From Nocardia sp. BSTN01 (GTDB taxonomy: Bacteria; Actinomycetota; Actinomycetes; Mycobacteriales; Mycobacteriaceae), in assembly GCF_015354405.1 (NCBI RefSeq), contig NZ_JADKYP010000007.1, forward strand, positions 1-64,000: a DNA stretch of 64,000 nucleotides, written 5' to 3'. The translations under genes were made by a program, and so were the position numbers. The notes under the pieces are model-generated. The model was given only the letters and a program-made list of their open reading frames with translations, did no database searches and was not told the origin of the DNA. Shown here piece by piece: positions 1 through 9,520 of this stretch (its first letter is position 1; every line of letters starts with the position of its first letter).

Positions 1-75
1 GGCGACCGCCAGCTCGACCAGTTCCCGCGGATCGAACTGTTCCGCCGACGCCTTGTATCCGAGCTTGAGATCCAC
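1..75 (-). CDS. fgd: F420-dependent glucose-6-phosphate dehydrogenase, N-terminal fragment
   Basis: Only the first 25 codons are inside the window; the gene continues past the left edge. The start is GTG at 75, preceded by an AAAGGTG ribosome binding site. The visible residues read [12 protein letters not shown] followed by [10 protein letters not shown], which matches from memory the extreme N terminus of mycobacterial Fgd1, an LLM-fold enzyme that oxidises glucose 6-phosphate and reduces coenzyme F420 in the cytoplasm. It is the last visible gene of the tal-pgi-gnd run, 90 bases after gnd, so it is probably co-transcribed with pentose phosphate genes. The match is short but specific. Confidence 0.85.
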   Translation of the reverse strand, partial: MDLKLGYKASAEQFDPRELVELAVA

Positions 76-165
76 TGGGATCGAACACCTTTCAGTTGAA
101 CCGGATGCGGGCAGCGCGCGTCCGCTGCGTGGTCTCACGCATTGCAGTTGTGCGAGCGCCTCGAC

Positions 166-1608
166 TCACGCGGAGATTTCGCTGCGGTCCGCGCTCCACA
201 GGGTGTGGAACTTGCCTTCGGCGTCGACGCGCTCGTAGGTGTGGGCTCCGAAGAAGTCGCGCTGCGCCTGGGTCAGCGCGGCGGGCAGGCGTTCGGCGCG
301 CAGCGCGTCGTAGTAGGACAGGGACGAGGCGAAGGCCGGGACCGGGATTCCCAGCAGGGTCGCGGTGGAGACCACGCGGCGCCAGCTGTCGACGGCCTGC
401 TCGATGGCCGCCCGGAAGTACGGGGCCAGGATCAGGCTCGGCAGGTCCGGATTCTCCTCGTAGGCGTCTTTGATGCGGTTGAGGAAGCGGGCCCGGATGA
501 TGCAGCCCCCGCGCCAGATGGTGGCCAGGTCACCGGGGCGCAGGTTCCAGTCGTATTCGGTGCTGCCCGCCGCGATCTGGTCGAAGCCCTGAGCGTAGGC
601 GACGATCTTGGAGGCATACAACGCCCTGCGAATATCCTCGGTGAATTGCGCTGCGTCGGTCGGCTTTTCGGCCAGCGTCCCGGACGCCAGATCGTGCGCC
701 GCCCGGCGCTGGGCGCGGGAACCGGACAACGCGCGAGCGAAGACCGCCTCGGCGATGCCGGTGACGGGCACGCCGAGATCGAGCGCGGACTTCACCGTCC
801 AGCGGCCGGTGCCCTTCTGCTCGGCGGCATCGACGATCACATCGACGAGCGGCTTGCCAGTCTTGGCGTCGACCTGCTCGAGCACCTGCGCGGTGATCTC
901 CACCAAGTAGCTTTCCAGGTCGCCGGAGTTCCATTCGGTGAACACCCCGGCGATCTGCCCGGCCTCGAAGCCGAGAGCGTCGCGCAGCAGGTGGTAGGCC
1001 TCACCGATCAGCTGCATATCGGCATACTCGATGCCGTTGTGCACCATCTTCACGAAATGACCCGAGCCGTCGGGACCGATGTGGGTGCAGCACGGAGTGC
1101 CGTCGACCTTCGCCGAAATCGATTCCAGCAACGGGCCCAGCGACTCGTAGGATTCCTTCGGCCCGCCCGGCATAATGGCCGGCCCGTTGAGCGCGCCCTC
1201 CTCACCGCCGGAGATGCCCGCGCCCACGAAGTTCAGTCCACGCGCCTTCATGGCCGCTTCGCGGCGGATGGTGTCGGTGTAGAGGGCGTTGCCGCCGTCG
1301 ATGATGATGTCGCCGGGCTCCATGACGGCGGCCAGTTCCTCGATCACCGCATCGGTGGCCTCGCCCGCTTTGACCATGATCAGCACCCGCCGCGGCTTCT
1401 CCAGCGCGCCGACGAATTCCTCGATGGTCTCGGTGCGGACGAACCGGCCGTCGTCCCCGTGCGCGTCGAGCAGCGCATCGGTCTTGGCGACACTGCGGTT
1501 GTGCAGGGCCACGGTGTAACCGTTGCGGGCGAAGTTGCGGGCGATATTGCTGCCCATGACCGCAAGGCCGGTCACACCGATCTGAGCGAGTGCAGAGGAG
1601 GAAGTCAT
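166..1608 (-). CDS. gnd: NADP-dependent 6-phosphogluconate dehydrogenase, decarboxylating
   Basis: 480 residues, the normal length of the long (bacterial/eukaryotic) form. It converts 6-phosphogluconate to ribulose 5-phosphate, CO2 and NADPH. Visible: a Rossmann loop GVTGLAVMGSN at about 11-21, the NRS motif at 37-39 typical of NADP binding, IIDGGNALYTDT near 102-113, the substrate loop GISGGEEGA at 131-139, and GHFVKMVHNGIEY at 183-195 carrying the catalytic Lys187 and Glu194. The ATG at 1608 lies 3 bases after the pgi stop, with no clear Shine-Dalgarno, so translational coupling to pgi is likely. The opposite strand holds a 1023-codon open frame that is only a GC shadow. Confidence 0.96.
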   Translation of the reverse strand: MTSSSALAQIGVTGLAVMGSNIARNFARNGYTVALHNRSVAKTDALLDAHGDDGRFVRTETIEEFVGALEKPRRVLIMVKAGEATDAVIEELAAVMEPGDIIIDGGNALYTDTIRREAAMKARGLNFVGAGISGGEEGALNGPAIMPGGPKESYESLGPLLESISAKVDGTPCCTHIGPDGSGHFVKMVHNGIEYADMQLIGEAYHLLRDALGFEAGQIAGVFTEWNSGDLESYLVEITAQVLEQVDAKTGKPLVDVIVDAAEQKGTGRWTVKSALDLGVPVTGIAEAVFARALSGSRAQRRAAHDLASGTLAEKPTDAAQFTEDIRRALYASKIVAYAQGFDQIAAGSTEYDWNLRPGDLATIWRGGCIIRARFLNRIKDAYEENPDLPSLILAPYFRAAIEQAVDSWRRVVSTATLLGIPVPAFASSLSYYDALRAERLPAALTQAQRDFFGAHTYERVDAEGKFHTLWSADRSEISA

Positions 1609-1611
1609 AGT

Positions 1612-3306
1612 TCAGATCATTTCATCGGTAGTAGCGGTGGCATGGTCGGCCCCACCCGCTGTACGGGCACGTCGGTAGCGCATCATCAGGGCGTTCGTGG
1701 AACTGTCCCAGGCCGGCGCTCTATCGGATTCCAGATCGTCGTGGATACCGGTCGCGAGCTTCTTGCCGAGTTCGACACCCCATTGGTCGAAGGAGTTCAC
1801 TCCCCAGATCCAGCCCTGCACGAACACTTTGTGCTCGTACAACGCGATCAACTGCCCCAGGGTGTAGGGGCTCAGACGCGGCAGCAGGATGGTGTTGCTC
1901 GGCCGGCCGCCCGGGAACCACCGATGCGGGGGCCGCTCGCCCGCGCTGTCGAGGTCGCCGAACGCCAGAGCCCGGGTCTGGGCGAACAGGTTCGCCATCA
2001 GCAGGTCGTGGTGCGCGCGAAAGGGATGCGCGGGTTCGAGCACGCCGATGAAGTCACTCGGCACCGGCGTCGTTCCCTGATGCAGCATCTGGAAGAACGC
2101 GTGCTGCCCGTTAGTGCCCGGCGCACCCCACAGAATCGGCGCGGTATCGACACCCACCGCACTGCCGTGCCGGTCGACGGATTTCCCGTTGCTCTCCATA
2201 TCGAGCTGCTGCAGATACGCCGGCAGCAACGCGAGTCGCTGATCGTACGGCAGCACCGCGAAACCCTGTGCGCCGCAGAAGTTTCGATACCAGATACCGA
2301 GCAGGCCCAGCAGCACCGGCAGGTTCTCCTCGAACGCAGCCGTGCGGAAGTGCCGATCCATGCTGTGGGCTCCGGCCAGGAATTCACGGAACTGTTCGGG
2401 GCCGATGACGATCATGAGCGACAGCCCGATCGCAGACGGCAGCGAATACCGCCCACCGACCCAGTCCCAGAACTCGAACATGTTCGCCGGGTCGATCCCG
2501 AAGGCTGCCACCTGTTCGGCGTTGGTCGACACCGCGACGAAATGCCGGCCCACCGCCTCGTCGCCGAGCCGATCCACCAGCCACGTGCGGGCGGTACGGG
2601 CGTTGGTCAACGTCTCGACCGTGGTGAACGTCTTCGACGCGACGACGAACAACGTCGTGTCCGGGTCCAGGTCTCCCAGGACCCGGTCGATATCGTGACC
2701 GTCGACATTCGACACGAACCGCGCCTCGATGCCGTCCTGCGCGAATTCGCGCAAAGCGTGCCAGGCCATCGCCGGGCCCAGATCCGAGCCGCCGATACCG
2801 ATGTTCACCACCGTCCGAACGCGACGGCCGGTCGCGCCACGCCACCGGCCCGACCGAACCGCGTCGGCGAGACCGCGCATCCGGTCCAGGACCTCGTGCA
2901 CCGGACCGACGACATCGACACCGTCGAGCAGAACGGATTCGCTTGCGGGAGTGCGCAACACGGTGTGGAGCACCGCGCGATCCTCGGTCGTATTGATCCG
3001 CCCACCGTCGAACATCGCCTCGATGCCCACGGCCAAGCCACGATCGCGGGCCAGACGCATCAGGAGGCTCACCGTGCGATCGGTGATCACGTTCTTCGAA
3101 TAATCGAGCACCACACCGTCGTATTCGGCGCACAACTCCGTTCCGCGCCGAGGATCGCGATCGAACAACTCCCCCATCGAGATCGCCGCCGATTCCGCAC
3201 GGTGGGTAGCTAATTCGCGCCACACGGGCAAGGCGGACACGGCTGCGGGGACCTCGCCACCGGGTTGCGAACCGACGCCGAGAGTCTCCGGAAACCCGGA
3301 GCTCAT
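1612..3306 (-). CDS. pgi: glucose-6-phosphate isomerase
   Basis: 564 residues. It interconverts glucose 6-phosphate and fructose 6-phosphate. Both family signatures are present: [14 protein letters not shown] at about 216-229, and [14 protein letters not shown] at 334-347 with the later MESNGKS around 370-376 holding the catalytic Glu371. His402 sits in [10 protein letters not shown]. The open frame extends 49 codons further upstream, but ATG 3306 is preferred because it overlaps the tal stop as ATGA, gives the standard N terminus, and the extension lies entirely inside tal. Its place between tal and gnd puts hexose and pentose phosphate interconversion in one operon. Confidence 0.95.
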   Translation of the reverse strand: MSSGFPETLGVGSQPGGEVPAAVSALPVWRELATHRAESAAISMGELFDRDPRRGTELCAEYDGVVLDYSKNVITDRTVSLLMRLARDRGLAVGIEAMFDGGRINTTEDRAVLHTVLRTPASESVLLDGVDVVGPVHEVLDRMRGLADAVRSGRWRGATGRRVRTVVNIGIGGSDLGPAMAWHALREFAQDGIEARFVSNVDGHDIDRVLGDLDPDTTLFVVASKTFTTVETLTNARTARTWLVDRLGDEAVGRHFVAVSTNAEQVAAFGIDPANMFEFWDWVGGRYSLPSAIGLSLMIVIGPEQFREFLAGAHSMDRHFRTAAFEENLPVLLGLLGIWYRNFCGAQGFAVLPYDQRLALLPAYLQQLDMESNGKSVDRHGSAVGVDTAPILWGAPGTNGQHAFFQMLHQGTTPVPSDFIGVLEPAHPFRAHHDLLMANLFAQTRALAFGDLDSAGERPPHRWFPGGRPSNTILLPRLSPYTLGQLIALYEHKVFVQGWIWGVNSFDQWGVELGKKLATGIHDDLESDRAPAWDSSTNALMMRYRRARTAGGADHATATTDEMI

Positions 3307-4412
3307 GAGCGCACCCCTGACAGGAGCCGGTCGACATCCTCGATCAACGCTTGCCACGATGTCTGAAACTTCGCGATCCCCTCGCGTTCGAGCTGCTCGA
3401 GCACATCGTCGAAATCGATACCCAGCTCGCCGAGTTGCGCGAAGACCTCCCACGCGTCGTCATAGTTGGGCCTGATGCGGTCACCCAGAACGGTCCCGTG
3501 TGAAATCACCGCGTCCAGAGTCGCCGCGGGCATCGTGTTCACCGTTCCGGGCGCGACAAGCTCTGTCACATACCGGGTGTCGGCATAGGCAGGGTCCTTC
3601 ACACCGGTCGACGCCCACAGCGGACGCAATGGTGACGCCCCGGCCGCCGCCAACTCCAGCCACCGAGGGTCATGCAGCATGTTCTCGTAGCGCAGATACG
3701 CCAACCGCGCGTTCGCGATCGCAGCGCGCCCACGCAACGCGGCAGCCTCCGACGTCGCGAGCGCGTCCAGACGCCGATCCACCTCGGTATCGACGCGGGA
3801 AATGAAAAACGATGCGACAGCAACGATCTCGGTGAGAGAGCGTCCAGCGGCGCGCGCCTGTTCCAGTCCGGCCAGGAATGCGTCGATGACCTGGTGATAG
3901 CGCCGCACGGAGAAAATCAACGTCACGTTGACACTGATCCCCTCGGCAAGACAGGTCGTGATCGCCGGCAAACCCTCGACAGTGGCGGGAATCTTGATCA
4001 TCACATTGGGCCGATCGATGAGCCGCCACAACTGCCGGGCCTCCTCGAGCGTGCGCCCGGTGTCGTGGGCCCAGCGCGGGTCGACCTCGATCGACACCCG
4101 CCCATCGCGTCCCCCGGTCTCACGGTAGACGGGCCAGAGCACGTCGCAGGCAGAACGAACATCTCCCGTGGTCAACGTCCGAACTGCCTCGAGTGCGGAT
4201 ACGCCTCGCCCGCGCAGAACCTGCAGCTCCTCTTCGTATTCCGCGTCCTGACCCAGCGCGTTGTGAAAGATCGTCGGGTTCGTCGTCAAGCCGACGACCG
4301 TGCCCGACCGGGTTAGTTCGGCCAACTCTCCCGACCGCAACAGGTGCCGGCTCAGGTCGTCCAGCCATACCGACACCCCTTCGTCGGCCAGACCCTTCAG
4401 TGTGCGATTCAT
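3303..4412 (-). CDS. tal: transaldolase
   Basis: 369 residues, the usual length of the actinobacterial long transaldolase. It moves a dihydroxyacetone unit between sugar phosphates in the non-oxidative pentose phosphate pathway. Visible: GLTTNPTIF at 41-49, [12 protein letters not shown] at about 107-118, and NVMIKIPAT with the Schiff-base Lys140. ATG 4412 has a GAGGGATCTG ribosome binding site. It is the first gene of the tal-pgi-gnd-fgd run and its TGA overlaps the pgi ATG by 4 bases. No transketolase or zwf lies inside the window. Confidence 0.95.
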   Translation of the reverse strand: MNRTLKGLADEGVSVWLDDLSRHLLRSGELAELTRSGTVVGLTTNPTIFHNALGQDAEYEEELQVLRGRGVSALEAVRTLTTGDVRSACDVLWPVYRETGGRDGRVSIEVDPRWAHDTGRTLEEARQLWRLIDRPNVMIKIPATVEGLPAITTCLAEGISVNVTLIFSVRRYHQVIDAFLAGLEQARAAGRSLTEIVAVASFFISRVDTEVDRRLDALATSEAAALRGRAAIANARLAYLRYENMLHDPRWLELAAAGASPLRPLWASTGVKDPAYADTRYVTELVAPGTVNTMPAATLDAVISHGTVLGDRIRPNYDDAWEVFAQLGELGIDFDDVLEQLEREGIAKFQTSWQALIEDVDRLLSGVRS

Positions 4413-4564
4413 CAGATCCCTCGATTATCCGTTGCGCACGAAATCGCGCACCAACTGCTCGAAATCATGCACGCCGATGCGCGAACAAGTCAACACCGCA
4501 CTCGAGTACGATGCAGAAACCGCACGACGCATCGCTGATGCACGACCAGGTCTGGGAGGCAAGG
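4413..4564. promoter_or_regulatory. divergent promoter region between tal operon and DeoR-type regulator
   Basis: About 150 bases between the diverging starts of tal and the DeoR-type gene. It must hold the promoters of both. A short imperfect inverted repeat, TGCGC (4433-4437) and GCGCA (4446-4450), is the only dyad I see. That the adjacent regulator binds here is inference from gene order. Confidence 0.4.
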
Positions 4565-5371
4565 TTGCTGGCGAGCACCCGACGGCGCGAAATCATGCAC
4601 CGATTGGTCACCGACGGCTATGTCGAGGCGAAAGCACTCGCCGACGAGTTGAACGTCGACGCATCGACGATCCGCCGCGACCTGGACGCACTCGAACGAG
4701 CCGGCCAAGCACAACGCACCCACGGCGGCGCGCGCCCGGCCCCCGGAGCCACGGCGAAGCTGCCCTACACCATGAAAGAAGGCGAGCGCCTCGACGAGAA
4801 GGCTGCGATCGGAATCGCCGCCGCGGCGCACGTGCGCGACGGGCAAACGGTGATCCTCGACAGCGGTTCCACCACCTACGAGGTCGCGCGAGCCCTGCGA
4901 AACCACAAGGAACTGACGGTAATCACCAACGACCTGCGCATCGCCAAATATGTTGCGGAAACACCCGGCATGCGCCTGCTGGTCACCGGGGGCGAACTGC
5001 TGGGTTCGGTCTTCACCCTCGTCGGTGAACACGCGATAGCGTTCCTGTCCGACTACACCGCCGACTGGGCCTTCCTCGGCGCCGACGCGGTCGACCTCGA
5101 GGCCGGCATCACCAACATGAACACCCTCGAAGTACCCCTCAAACGAGCGATGCTCACCGCCGCCGCGAACTGCTTCGTCGTGGCGGACAGTTCGAAATTC
5201 GGCAGACGCGCGCTCGCCAAGGTCGCCGGACTCGATGAGATCAGCGGCGTCATCACCGATTCCGATCTCGCCCCCGTCAACGCCCGCCGGTTCGGTGATT
5301 CGATCATCCACGCCGAACCGGCTGCCCACTCATCTCTCGCCACTCCGGCTCCGCGAACCGCGGGAAGGTAA
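4565..5371 (+). CDS. DeoR/GlpR-family transcriptional regulator
   Basis: 268 residues from the proposed TTG start at 4565, which has a good GGGAGG site 5 bases upstream and gives the classic DeoR N terminus LASTRRREIM. ATG codons at 4538 and 4511 are alternatives but lack a ribosome binding site. The N-terminal winged helix reads VEAKALADELNVDASTIRRD at about 19-38, and the C-terminal sugar-phosphate sensor domain shows ILDSGSTTYEV, VTGGELL and VADSSKFG. DeoR proteins usually sense a phosphorylated sugar. Divergent placement suggests it controls the tal-pgi-gnd-fgd operon in response to a hexose or pentose phosphate; that is inferred. Confidence 0.88.
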   Translation: MLASTRRREIMHRLVTDGYVEAKALADELNVDASTIRRDLDALERAGQAQRTHGGARPAPGATAKLPYTMKEGERLDEKAAIGIAAAAHVRDGQTVILDSGSTTYEVARALRNHKELTVITNDLRIAKYVAETPGMRLLVTGGELLGSVFTLVGEHAIAFLSDYTADWAFLGADAVDLEAGITNMNTLEVPLKRAMLTAAANCFVVADSSKFGRRALAKVAGLDEISGVITDSDLAPVNARRFGDSIIHAEPAAHSSLATPAPRTAGR

Positions 5372-5402
5372 CCGTCGGCGGCAGGTTCGCGAGGCGGGGG
5401 CT

Positions 5403-5437
5403 CCGTGGTGCGGGCCGTGGGGCAGCCCGCACCACGG
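5403..5437. terminator. bidirectional hairpin between convergent genes
   Basis: Perfect inverted repeat CCGTGGTGCGGGC (5403-5415) and GCCCGCACCACGG (5425-5437) with a 9-base loop, in the 81-base gap between the convergent DeoR-type and acyl-CoA dehydrogenase genes. There is no T tract, as is common in actinomycetes. Confidence 0.65.
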
Positions 5438-5452
5438 CCGGCCCTTATCCGG

Positions 5453-6601
5453 TCACAGGCCGAGCGATTTACTGATGATCGACTTCATCACCTCGCTGGT
5501 TCCACCGTAGATACGGGTCACGCGGGCGTCGGCGTACAGGCGCGCGATCGGATATTCCAGAACGTACCCGTACCCGCCGAACAGCTGCAGGCAGCGATCG
5601 ACCACGCGGCCCTGCAACTCCGTGCAGAACAGCTTCACCTTGGCGGCATCGACGGGTGTCAGCTCACCTTCGATATGAGCCAGAATCGCCTTGTCCAGCA
5701 AGGCCTGTGCCGCGGTCAGGTCGGTCTCCATGGCCGCGAGCTCGAATTTGGTGTTCTGGAAGTGACTGACGGGCTTTCCGAAGACCGTGCGTTCGGTGAC
5801 GTAGGCGAGGGTGGCGTCGAAGGCGGCACGGGCGGCCGCGAGTCCACCCACGGCGATGGCCAAGCGCTCCTGGGGCAGATTGTGGCCGAGGTAGCCGAAA
5901 CCGGCGCCCTCCTCTCCCAGCAGATTCGCCACGGGAACCCGCACATCGCTGAACGACAGTTCGACGGTGTCCTGGACCTTGATTCCGATCTTCGGCAGCG
6001 CCCGACCGACCTCGAAACCGGGCATCCCCCGCTCCACGACCAGCAGCGACAGGCCGGCGCGACGGTTGCCCTCCACAGTCGAGGTCCGGGCCAGCACGAT
6101 CACCAGATCGGCGTGCAGACCGCCACTGATGAACGTCTTGGCGCCGTTGAGCACGAAGTGGTCGCCCTCGCGCCGCGCGGTGGTCTTCACCCCGGCGAGA
6201 TCGGAACCCGTCGCCGGTTCGGTCATCGCGATAGCGGTGAACAGGTCGCCGGTGGCGAAGCCGGGAAACCACCGCGCCCGCTGTTCGTCGTTGGCCAAGT
6301 GCAGGAAGTAGGGCAGGACGACATCCAGGTGGGTGCGCAAGGTGCCCAGGGTGAACGTCGCGCGATTGATCTCTTCCTGCAGAACCACATTGAAGCGATA
6401 ATCGCTCTGCCCGCTGCCGCCGAATTCCTCCGGGATCGACAAACCCATGATCCCGAGTTCGCCGACCCGTCGATACAGTTCACGCGGAACCGCACCGGCG
6501 TGTTCCCAGTCGGCGAAGTGCGGTTCCACCTCCTTGGCCAGAAAGGCCCGGACAACCTGACGGAAGTCTTCCTGTTCCTGTGTAAAGACCGTGCGTTGCA
6601 T
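5453..6601 (-). CDS. acyl-CoA dehydrogenase (LCAD/IVD-type)
   Basis: 382 residues, full length. This FAD enzyme introduces the alpha-beta double bond in an acyl-CoA. Visible: FTAIAMTEPATGSDLAG at about 121-137 (flavin and substrate loop) and LFGGYGYVLEYPIARLYADA near the C terminus. The usual Glu376 position is Gly (IYGGTSEV), while PQERLAIA places Glu245 where the isovaleryl/long-chain group carries its base, so branched or long acyl-CoA is plausible. ATG 6601 has GAGGAG 8 bases upstream. It follows the acyl-CoA synthetase by 20 bases on the same transcript. Confidence 0.9.
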   Translation of the reverse strand: MQRTVFTQEQEDFRQVVRAFLAKEVEPHFADWEHAGAVPRELYRRVGELGIMGLSIPEEFGGSGQSDYRFNVVLQEEINRATFTLGTLRTHLDVVLPYFLHLANDEQRARWFPGFATGDLFTAIAMTEPATGSDLAGVKTTARREGDHFVLNGAKTFISGGLHADLVIVLARTSTVEGNRRAGLSLLVVERGMPGFEVGRALPKIGIKVQDTVELSFSDVRVPVANLLGEEGAGFGYLGHNLPQERLAIAVGGLAAARAAFDATLAYVTERTVFGKPVSHFQNTKFELAAMETDLTAAQALLDKAILAHIEGELTPVDAAKVKLFCTELQGRVVDRCLQLFGGYGYVLEYPIARLYADARVTRIYGGTSEVMKSIISKSLGL

Positions 6602-6621
6602 GCTGTTTCGCTCCTCGTGGG

Positions 6622-8160
6622 TCAGTCGGTGCCGGATGTCTCGGCGACGGCTCGAATGGCGGCGTAGTCGGGTTTTCCGACATACGTCCGCGGCAGGTGA
6701 TCGACACGGATCCAGGTCTTCGGGCACTTGTACGGCGTCAGCCGGGCCCGGCAGTGTGCGGTCAACTCCGCGTCGGTGACCTCGCCGCGCACGGTGACCA
6801 CGCCGGTCACGCGCTGGCCCCACTTCTCATCCGGCATTCCGATGATCGCGGCGTCGGCGACCGCCGGATGGTCCCGCACCACGATCTCGACCTCTTCCGG
6901 CCAGACCTTCTCGCCGCCGGTATTGATGCAGGCATTACCGCGGCCCAGAATCCGGATGGTCCCGTCCTCGTTGACCATCGCCTCGTCGCCGATCAGCAGG
7001 TACCGAACGCCGTCGACCTCACGGAAGGTCTCGGCGGTTTTGACCGGATCGTTGAGGTAACCCAGCGGCAGCCGCCCCGCGGTGGCCACGACTCCGACCT
7101 GTCCCGACCCCGGCAGCACCGGCCGATTGTCGGCATCGAGCACGACCAGCCCCGGACGAGACTGAAAACCCTTGCCATCGACGTCGCGGCTGACCAGGGC
7201 TTCGGTCGAGCCGAAATTATCGATCAAACGAATAGCCGGCAGGTGGTCGGAGATCCGCTGGCGTACCTCCGGGCTCCACACCGCGCCGGAGGACGACAGC
7301 GCCGCCAGCGAGTCCAAGCGCCCGGCCCACTTCCCGGTGTCCAGTTCCGCCAGCAACGGACGTGCGTACGCGTCCCCGACAATGCCCAGGACCCGGACGC
7401 GATGCTGCTCGACCAACTCGAGGGTTGCGGCCGCGTCGAACGAGGACTGTTCGTGGAGCACCACCACCCCGCCACCGTTGAGTGTGTTGAGCGCCAGTCC
7501 CATCGCGGTGCCGTGCGCCAGCGGTGACGCGGGCAACGTCGTCGGCGCGGGGCGGGAGCCGCCGGCGGCGACCTGGCGCGGCTCCGGCGGATCGACATCC
7601 GGCCGGATCACCTCCCACAGCATGCGGTAATGCGTGTCGACCTCCCAGATCACTCCCCTGGGCCGGCCCGTGGTACCGCCTGTGTACCACAGCAATTGGT
7701 CGCGCGGTGACAACTCCCGCTCCGGCCCCGGCTCGGTCGCCAGTGCCCGCTCGTACTCCGCCGAGTCCACCTCGAGCAGTACCAGCGGACGTCCCAGTAT
7801 TTCCGCCGCCTTCACCGCCTCGGCCGTGGACGCGGGCTCGTGCACCAGCGCGGCCGCATCGCAGTCCTGGAGGATCTCCGCGATTTCCGACGCGGAATAG
7901 CGCGGATTCACGTTCGCCGGCGGCGATCCCAGCATCATCGCCGCGTAGAACGTCTCGACGATCGCCGGCCGGTTGATCAGCATCGCCGCAACCGGACGGC
8001 CCGCGTCCACGCCGCGCGCTCGCAAATACCCGGCGAGACCGCGCGAATTGGCATACAGCTCGGAAGCCGTAATCGTCCGGTGCCGCGTAGCGATCAGCGT
8101 GCGCTGCGGATCTAGCTCGGCAAATGCCTGCAGCGCGCGGACGTAGTGATAGTCGGGCAC
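6622..8160 (-). CDS. acyl-CoA synthetase (AMP-forming, FadD-like)
   Basis: 512 residues. It activates a carboxylic acid to its CoA thioester through an acyl-adenylate. Visible: the P-loop WYTGGTTGRPRG, NFGSTEA in the A5 region, GDEAMVNEDGTIRILGRG with the hinge, INTGGEKVWPEEVE, and the C-terminal catalytic Lys in YVGKPDY. The reading frame is open 95 codons upstream, but GTG 8160 is chosen because AAAGGGGG lies 7 bases before it and the wTGAATTCAA palindrome lies just upstream. Co-transcribed with the acyl-CoA dehydrogenase at 5453. The acid it uses is unknown. Confidence 0.88.
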   Translation of the reverse strand: MPDYHYVRALQAFAELDPQRTLIATRHRTITASELYANSRGLAGYLRARGVDAGRPVAAMLINRPAIVETFYAAMMLGSPPANVNPRYSASEIAEILQDCDAAALVHEPASTAEAVKAAEILGRPLVLLEVDSAEYERALATEPGPERELSPRDQLLWYTGGTTGRPRGVIWEVDTHYRMLWEVIRPDVDPPEPRQVAAGGSRPAPTTLPASPLAHGTAMGLALNTLNGGGVVVLHEQSSFDAAATLELVEQHRVRVLGIVGDAYARPLLAELDTGKWAGRLDSLAALSSSGAVWSPEVRQRISDHLPAIRLIDNFGSTEALVSRDVDGKGFQSRPGLVVLDADNRPVLPGSGQVGVVATAGRLPLGYLNDPVKTAETFREVDGVRYLLIGDEAMVNEDGTIRILGRGNACINTGGEKVWPEEVEIVVRDHPAVADAAIIGMPDEKWGQRVTGVVTVRGEVTDAELTAHCRARLTPYKCPKTWIRVDHLPRTYVGKPDYAAIRAVAETSGTD

Positions 8161-8208
8161 CGTCGGGCCCCCTTTCAATAATGAATTCAACTTGGCTAGC
8201 ATCATGCC
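8161..8208. promoter_or_regulatory. divergent promoter with TGAATTCAA operator (site A)
   Basis: ATGAATTCAA at 8181-8190, followed on the plus strand by CTTGGC and TAGCAT (8197-8202), which fits a -10 box (TANNNT). The thioesterase ATG begins 7 bases after that box, so its mRNA is probably leaderless. The palindrome sits between the starts of the acyl-CoA synthetase and thioesterase genes. The same motif recurs at 13513, 13559, 23885, 26218 and 26243. Confidence 0.75.
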
Positions 8209-8643
8209 ATGACCAACACCGAACAGCGAAGCCGTCACGAGCGTTCGCTGCGCTACATGTTCAACAAGGTGCCCTTCATCACCGCCCTCGGCCTCGAACT
8301 CGTCGAGTGGGAGGACCGGGAAGATCACGTCGTCGTGCGGATGCCGGTGAACGCACTCGCCGACAACGGCGGCGGAACGCCACATGGTGGCGCGATCGCG
8401 ACCCTGCTGGACACCACCGGCGCGGCAGCGGTGTGGAACGGCCACGACTACGAACGCGGAACGCGAGGATCGACGGTCTCTCTGACCGTGAACTACCTGG
8501 GTGCCGCCCGCAACGAGGCGGTCATCGCCACGGGGCGGTGCGTGCGACGGGCGAAGGAACTGAACTTCGCCACGATCGACGCCGTCAGCGAGAGCGGCCG
8601 ACCGGTCGCCAGTGCCGTCCTGACCTATCGGATCGTGCCGTGA
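8209..8643 (+). CDS. PaaI-type hotdog thioesterase
   Basis: 144 residues, single hotdog domain. The motif GTPHGGAIATLLDTTGAAAV is the PaaI-family active-site helix, with the general base expected at the Asp. Such enzymes hydrolyse CoA thioesters and often recycle CoA from dead-end intermediates. There is no Shine-Dalgarno before ATG 8209; the start lies where transcription should begin, so leaderless translation is likely. Its stop overlaps the next gene's GTG start (GTGA). First gene of a five-gene plus-strand run ending at the terminator at 11218. Confidence 0.87.
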   Translation: MTNTEQRSRHERSLRYMFNKVPFITALGLELVEWEDREDHVVVRMPVNALADNGGGTPHGGAIATLLDTTGAAAVWNGHDYERGTRGSTVSLTVNYLGAARNEAVIATGRCVRRAKELNFATIDAVSESGRPVASAVLTYRIVP

Positions 8644-9089
8644 GCGCCCCCGAAACCGCCGACGACCTGGTCGGACGCACCGGGCAGCCGTTCGATTTCC
8701 CGATCGAACCCGGAAAGGTGCGCGAGTTCACCCGCGCCATCGGCACTCGCGATCCCGCCTATGCCGCGGGCGCGGTCACCCCGCCGACGTTCCTGATGGC
8801 CGCCGACCATTGGCAGAGCCGGGCGAACTCCCCCTGGGGAGACCATCCGCGCAATCTGGCCCGCACCCTGCACGCCGAACAAGAATTCATTTTCCATGGT
8901 CCACCGCCTCCGGCCGGCGTACGGCTGCGTGGGCAGGCTCGGATCGACAAGCGCTACACCAAGGAAGGGAAACGGGGAGGGACCATGACCTTCACCGAAA
9001 TCGTCACCGAGTACCGCGACAGCAGCGACCGGTTGGTCGCCGAGGTCCGGGCCACCCTCGTCGAGACGTCCAAGGCGGCGGGAAAATGA
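8640..9089 (+). CDS. MaoC-like dehydratase subunit (FAS1-like N-terminal type)
   Basis: 149 residues, start GTG 8640 overlapping the thioesterase stop. The sequence (FPIEPGKVREFTRAIG, then VTPPTFLMAADHWQ, HAEQEFIFHGPPPPAG) is typical of the non-catalytic hotdog partner of two-subunit enoyl-CoA or acyl-ACP hydratases such as HadA/HadC or ChsH2-type proteins. No D-x4-H pair typical of catalysis is seen. It overlaps the next gene, a MaoC protein that does carry the catalytic pair, by ATGA, so the two probably form one heteromeric hydratase. Confidence 0.85.
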   Translation: MSAPETADDLVGRTGQPFDFPIEPGKVREFTRAIGTRDPAYAAGAVTPPTFLMAADHWQSRANSPWGDHPRNLARTLHAEQEFIFHGPPPPAGVRLRGQARIDKRYTKEGKRGGTMTFTEIVTEYRDSSDRLVAEVRATLVETSKAAGK

Positions 9090-9520
9090 CCGCGGCGCAA
9101 GCGATTTCGGTAGGGACCGAGGCCGAGCCGTATATCGCCAAACCACTGACCATCACCGACTTCGTTCGTTACCAGGGCGCGGCCGGCGACTTCAATCCGA
9201 TCCATCACGACCACGGCAAGGCGACAGCCGCCGGCTTCGAGCAGCCGTTCGCCGTCGGCATGCTGGCCGCGGGTGTACTGGGCGGCTTCGCGGCCGGCTG
9301 GCTCGGCGCCGAGAACATCCGCCGCTACCGGATTCGGTTCGCCGAGCAGGCGTGGCCCGGTGACGTCCTGACCTACACCGGAGTCGTCACCGATGTCCGT
9401 ACCGATGCCGCTCCCGGCACGCGCGAGATCGACGTCGAACTCACCGTGACCCGGCAGACCGGCGGTGTGCACCTGCGCGGGTGGGCCACCTTCGTCCTGC
9501 CCGCCGAGGGCGACGCATGA
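9086..9520 (+). CDS. MaoC-type enoyl-CoA hydratase, catalytic subunit
   Basis: 144 residues. The hydratase-2 motif GDFNPIHHD at about 34-42 supplies the catalytic Asp35 and His40, followed by FAVGMLAAGVLGGFAAGWLG. It would hydrate a trans-2-enoyl-CoA to the (R)-3-hydroxyacyl-CoA, probably with the adjacent hotdog protein as partner. ATG 9086 overlaps the stop of the upstream subunit and its own stop overlaps the alcohol dehydrogenase start at 9517, so coupled translation is expected. Confidence 0.88.
   Translation: MTAAQAISVGTEAEPYIAKPLTITDFVRYQGAAGDFNPIHHDHGKATAAGFEQPFAVGMLAAGVLGGFAAGWLGAENIRRYRIRFAEQAWPGDVLTYTGVVTDVRTDAAPGTREIDVELTVTRQTGGVHLRGWATFVLPAEGDA

Noticed and set aside
142-3213. 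1023-codon open frame on the plus strand over gnd and pgi
   Set aside because: It is antisense to two clear enzymes, its translation is low-complexity Gly/Arg/Val/His text with no domain, and it arises from GC-rich codon position effects.
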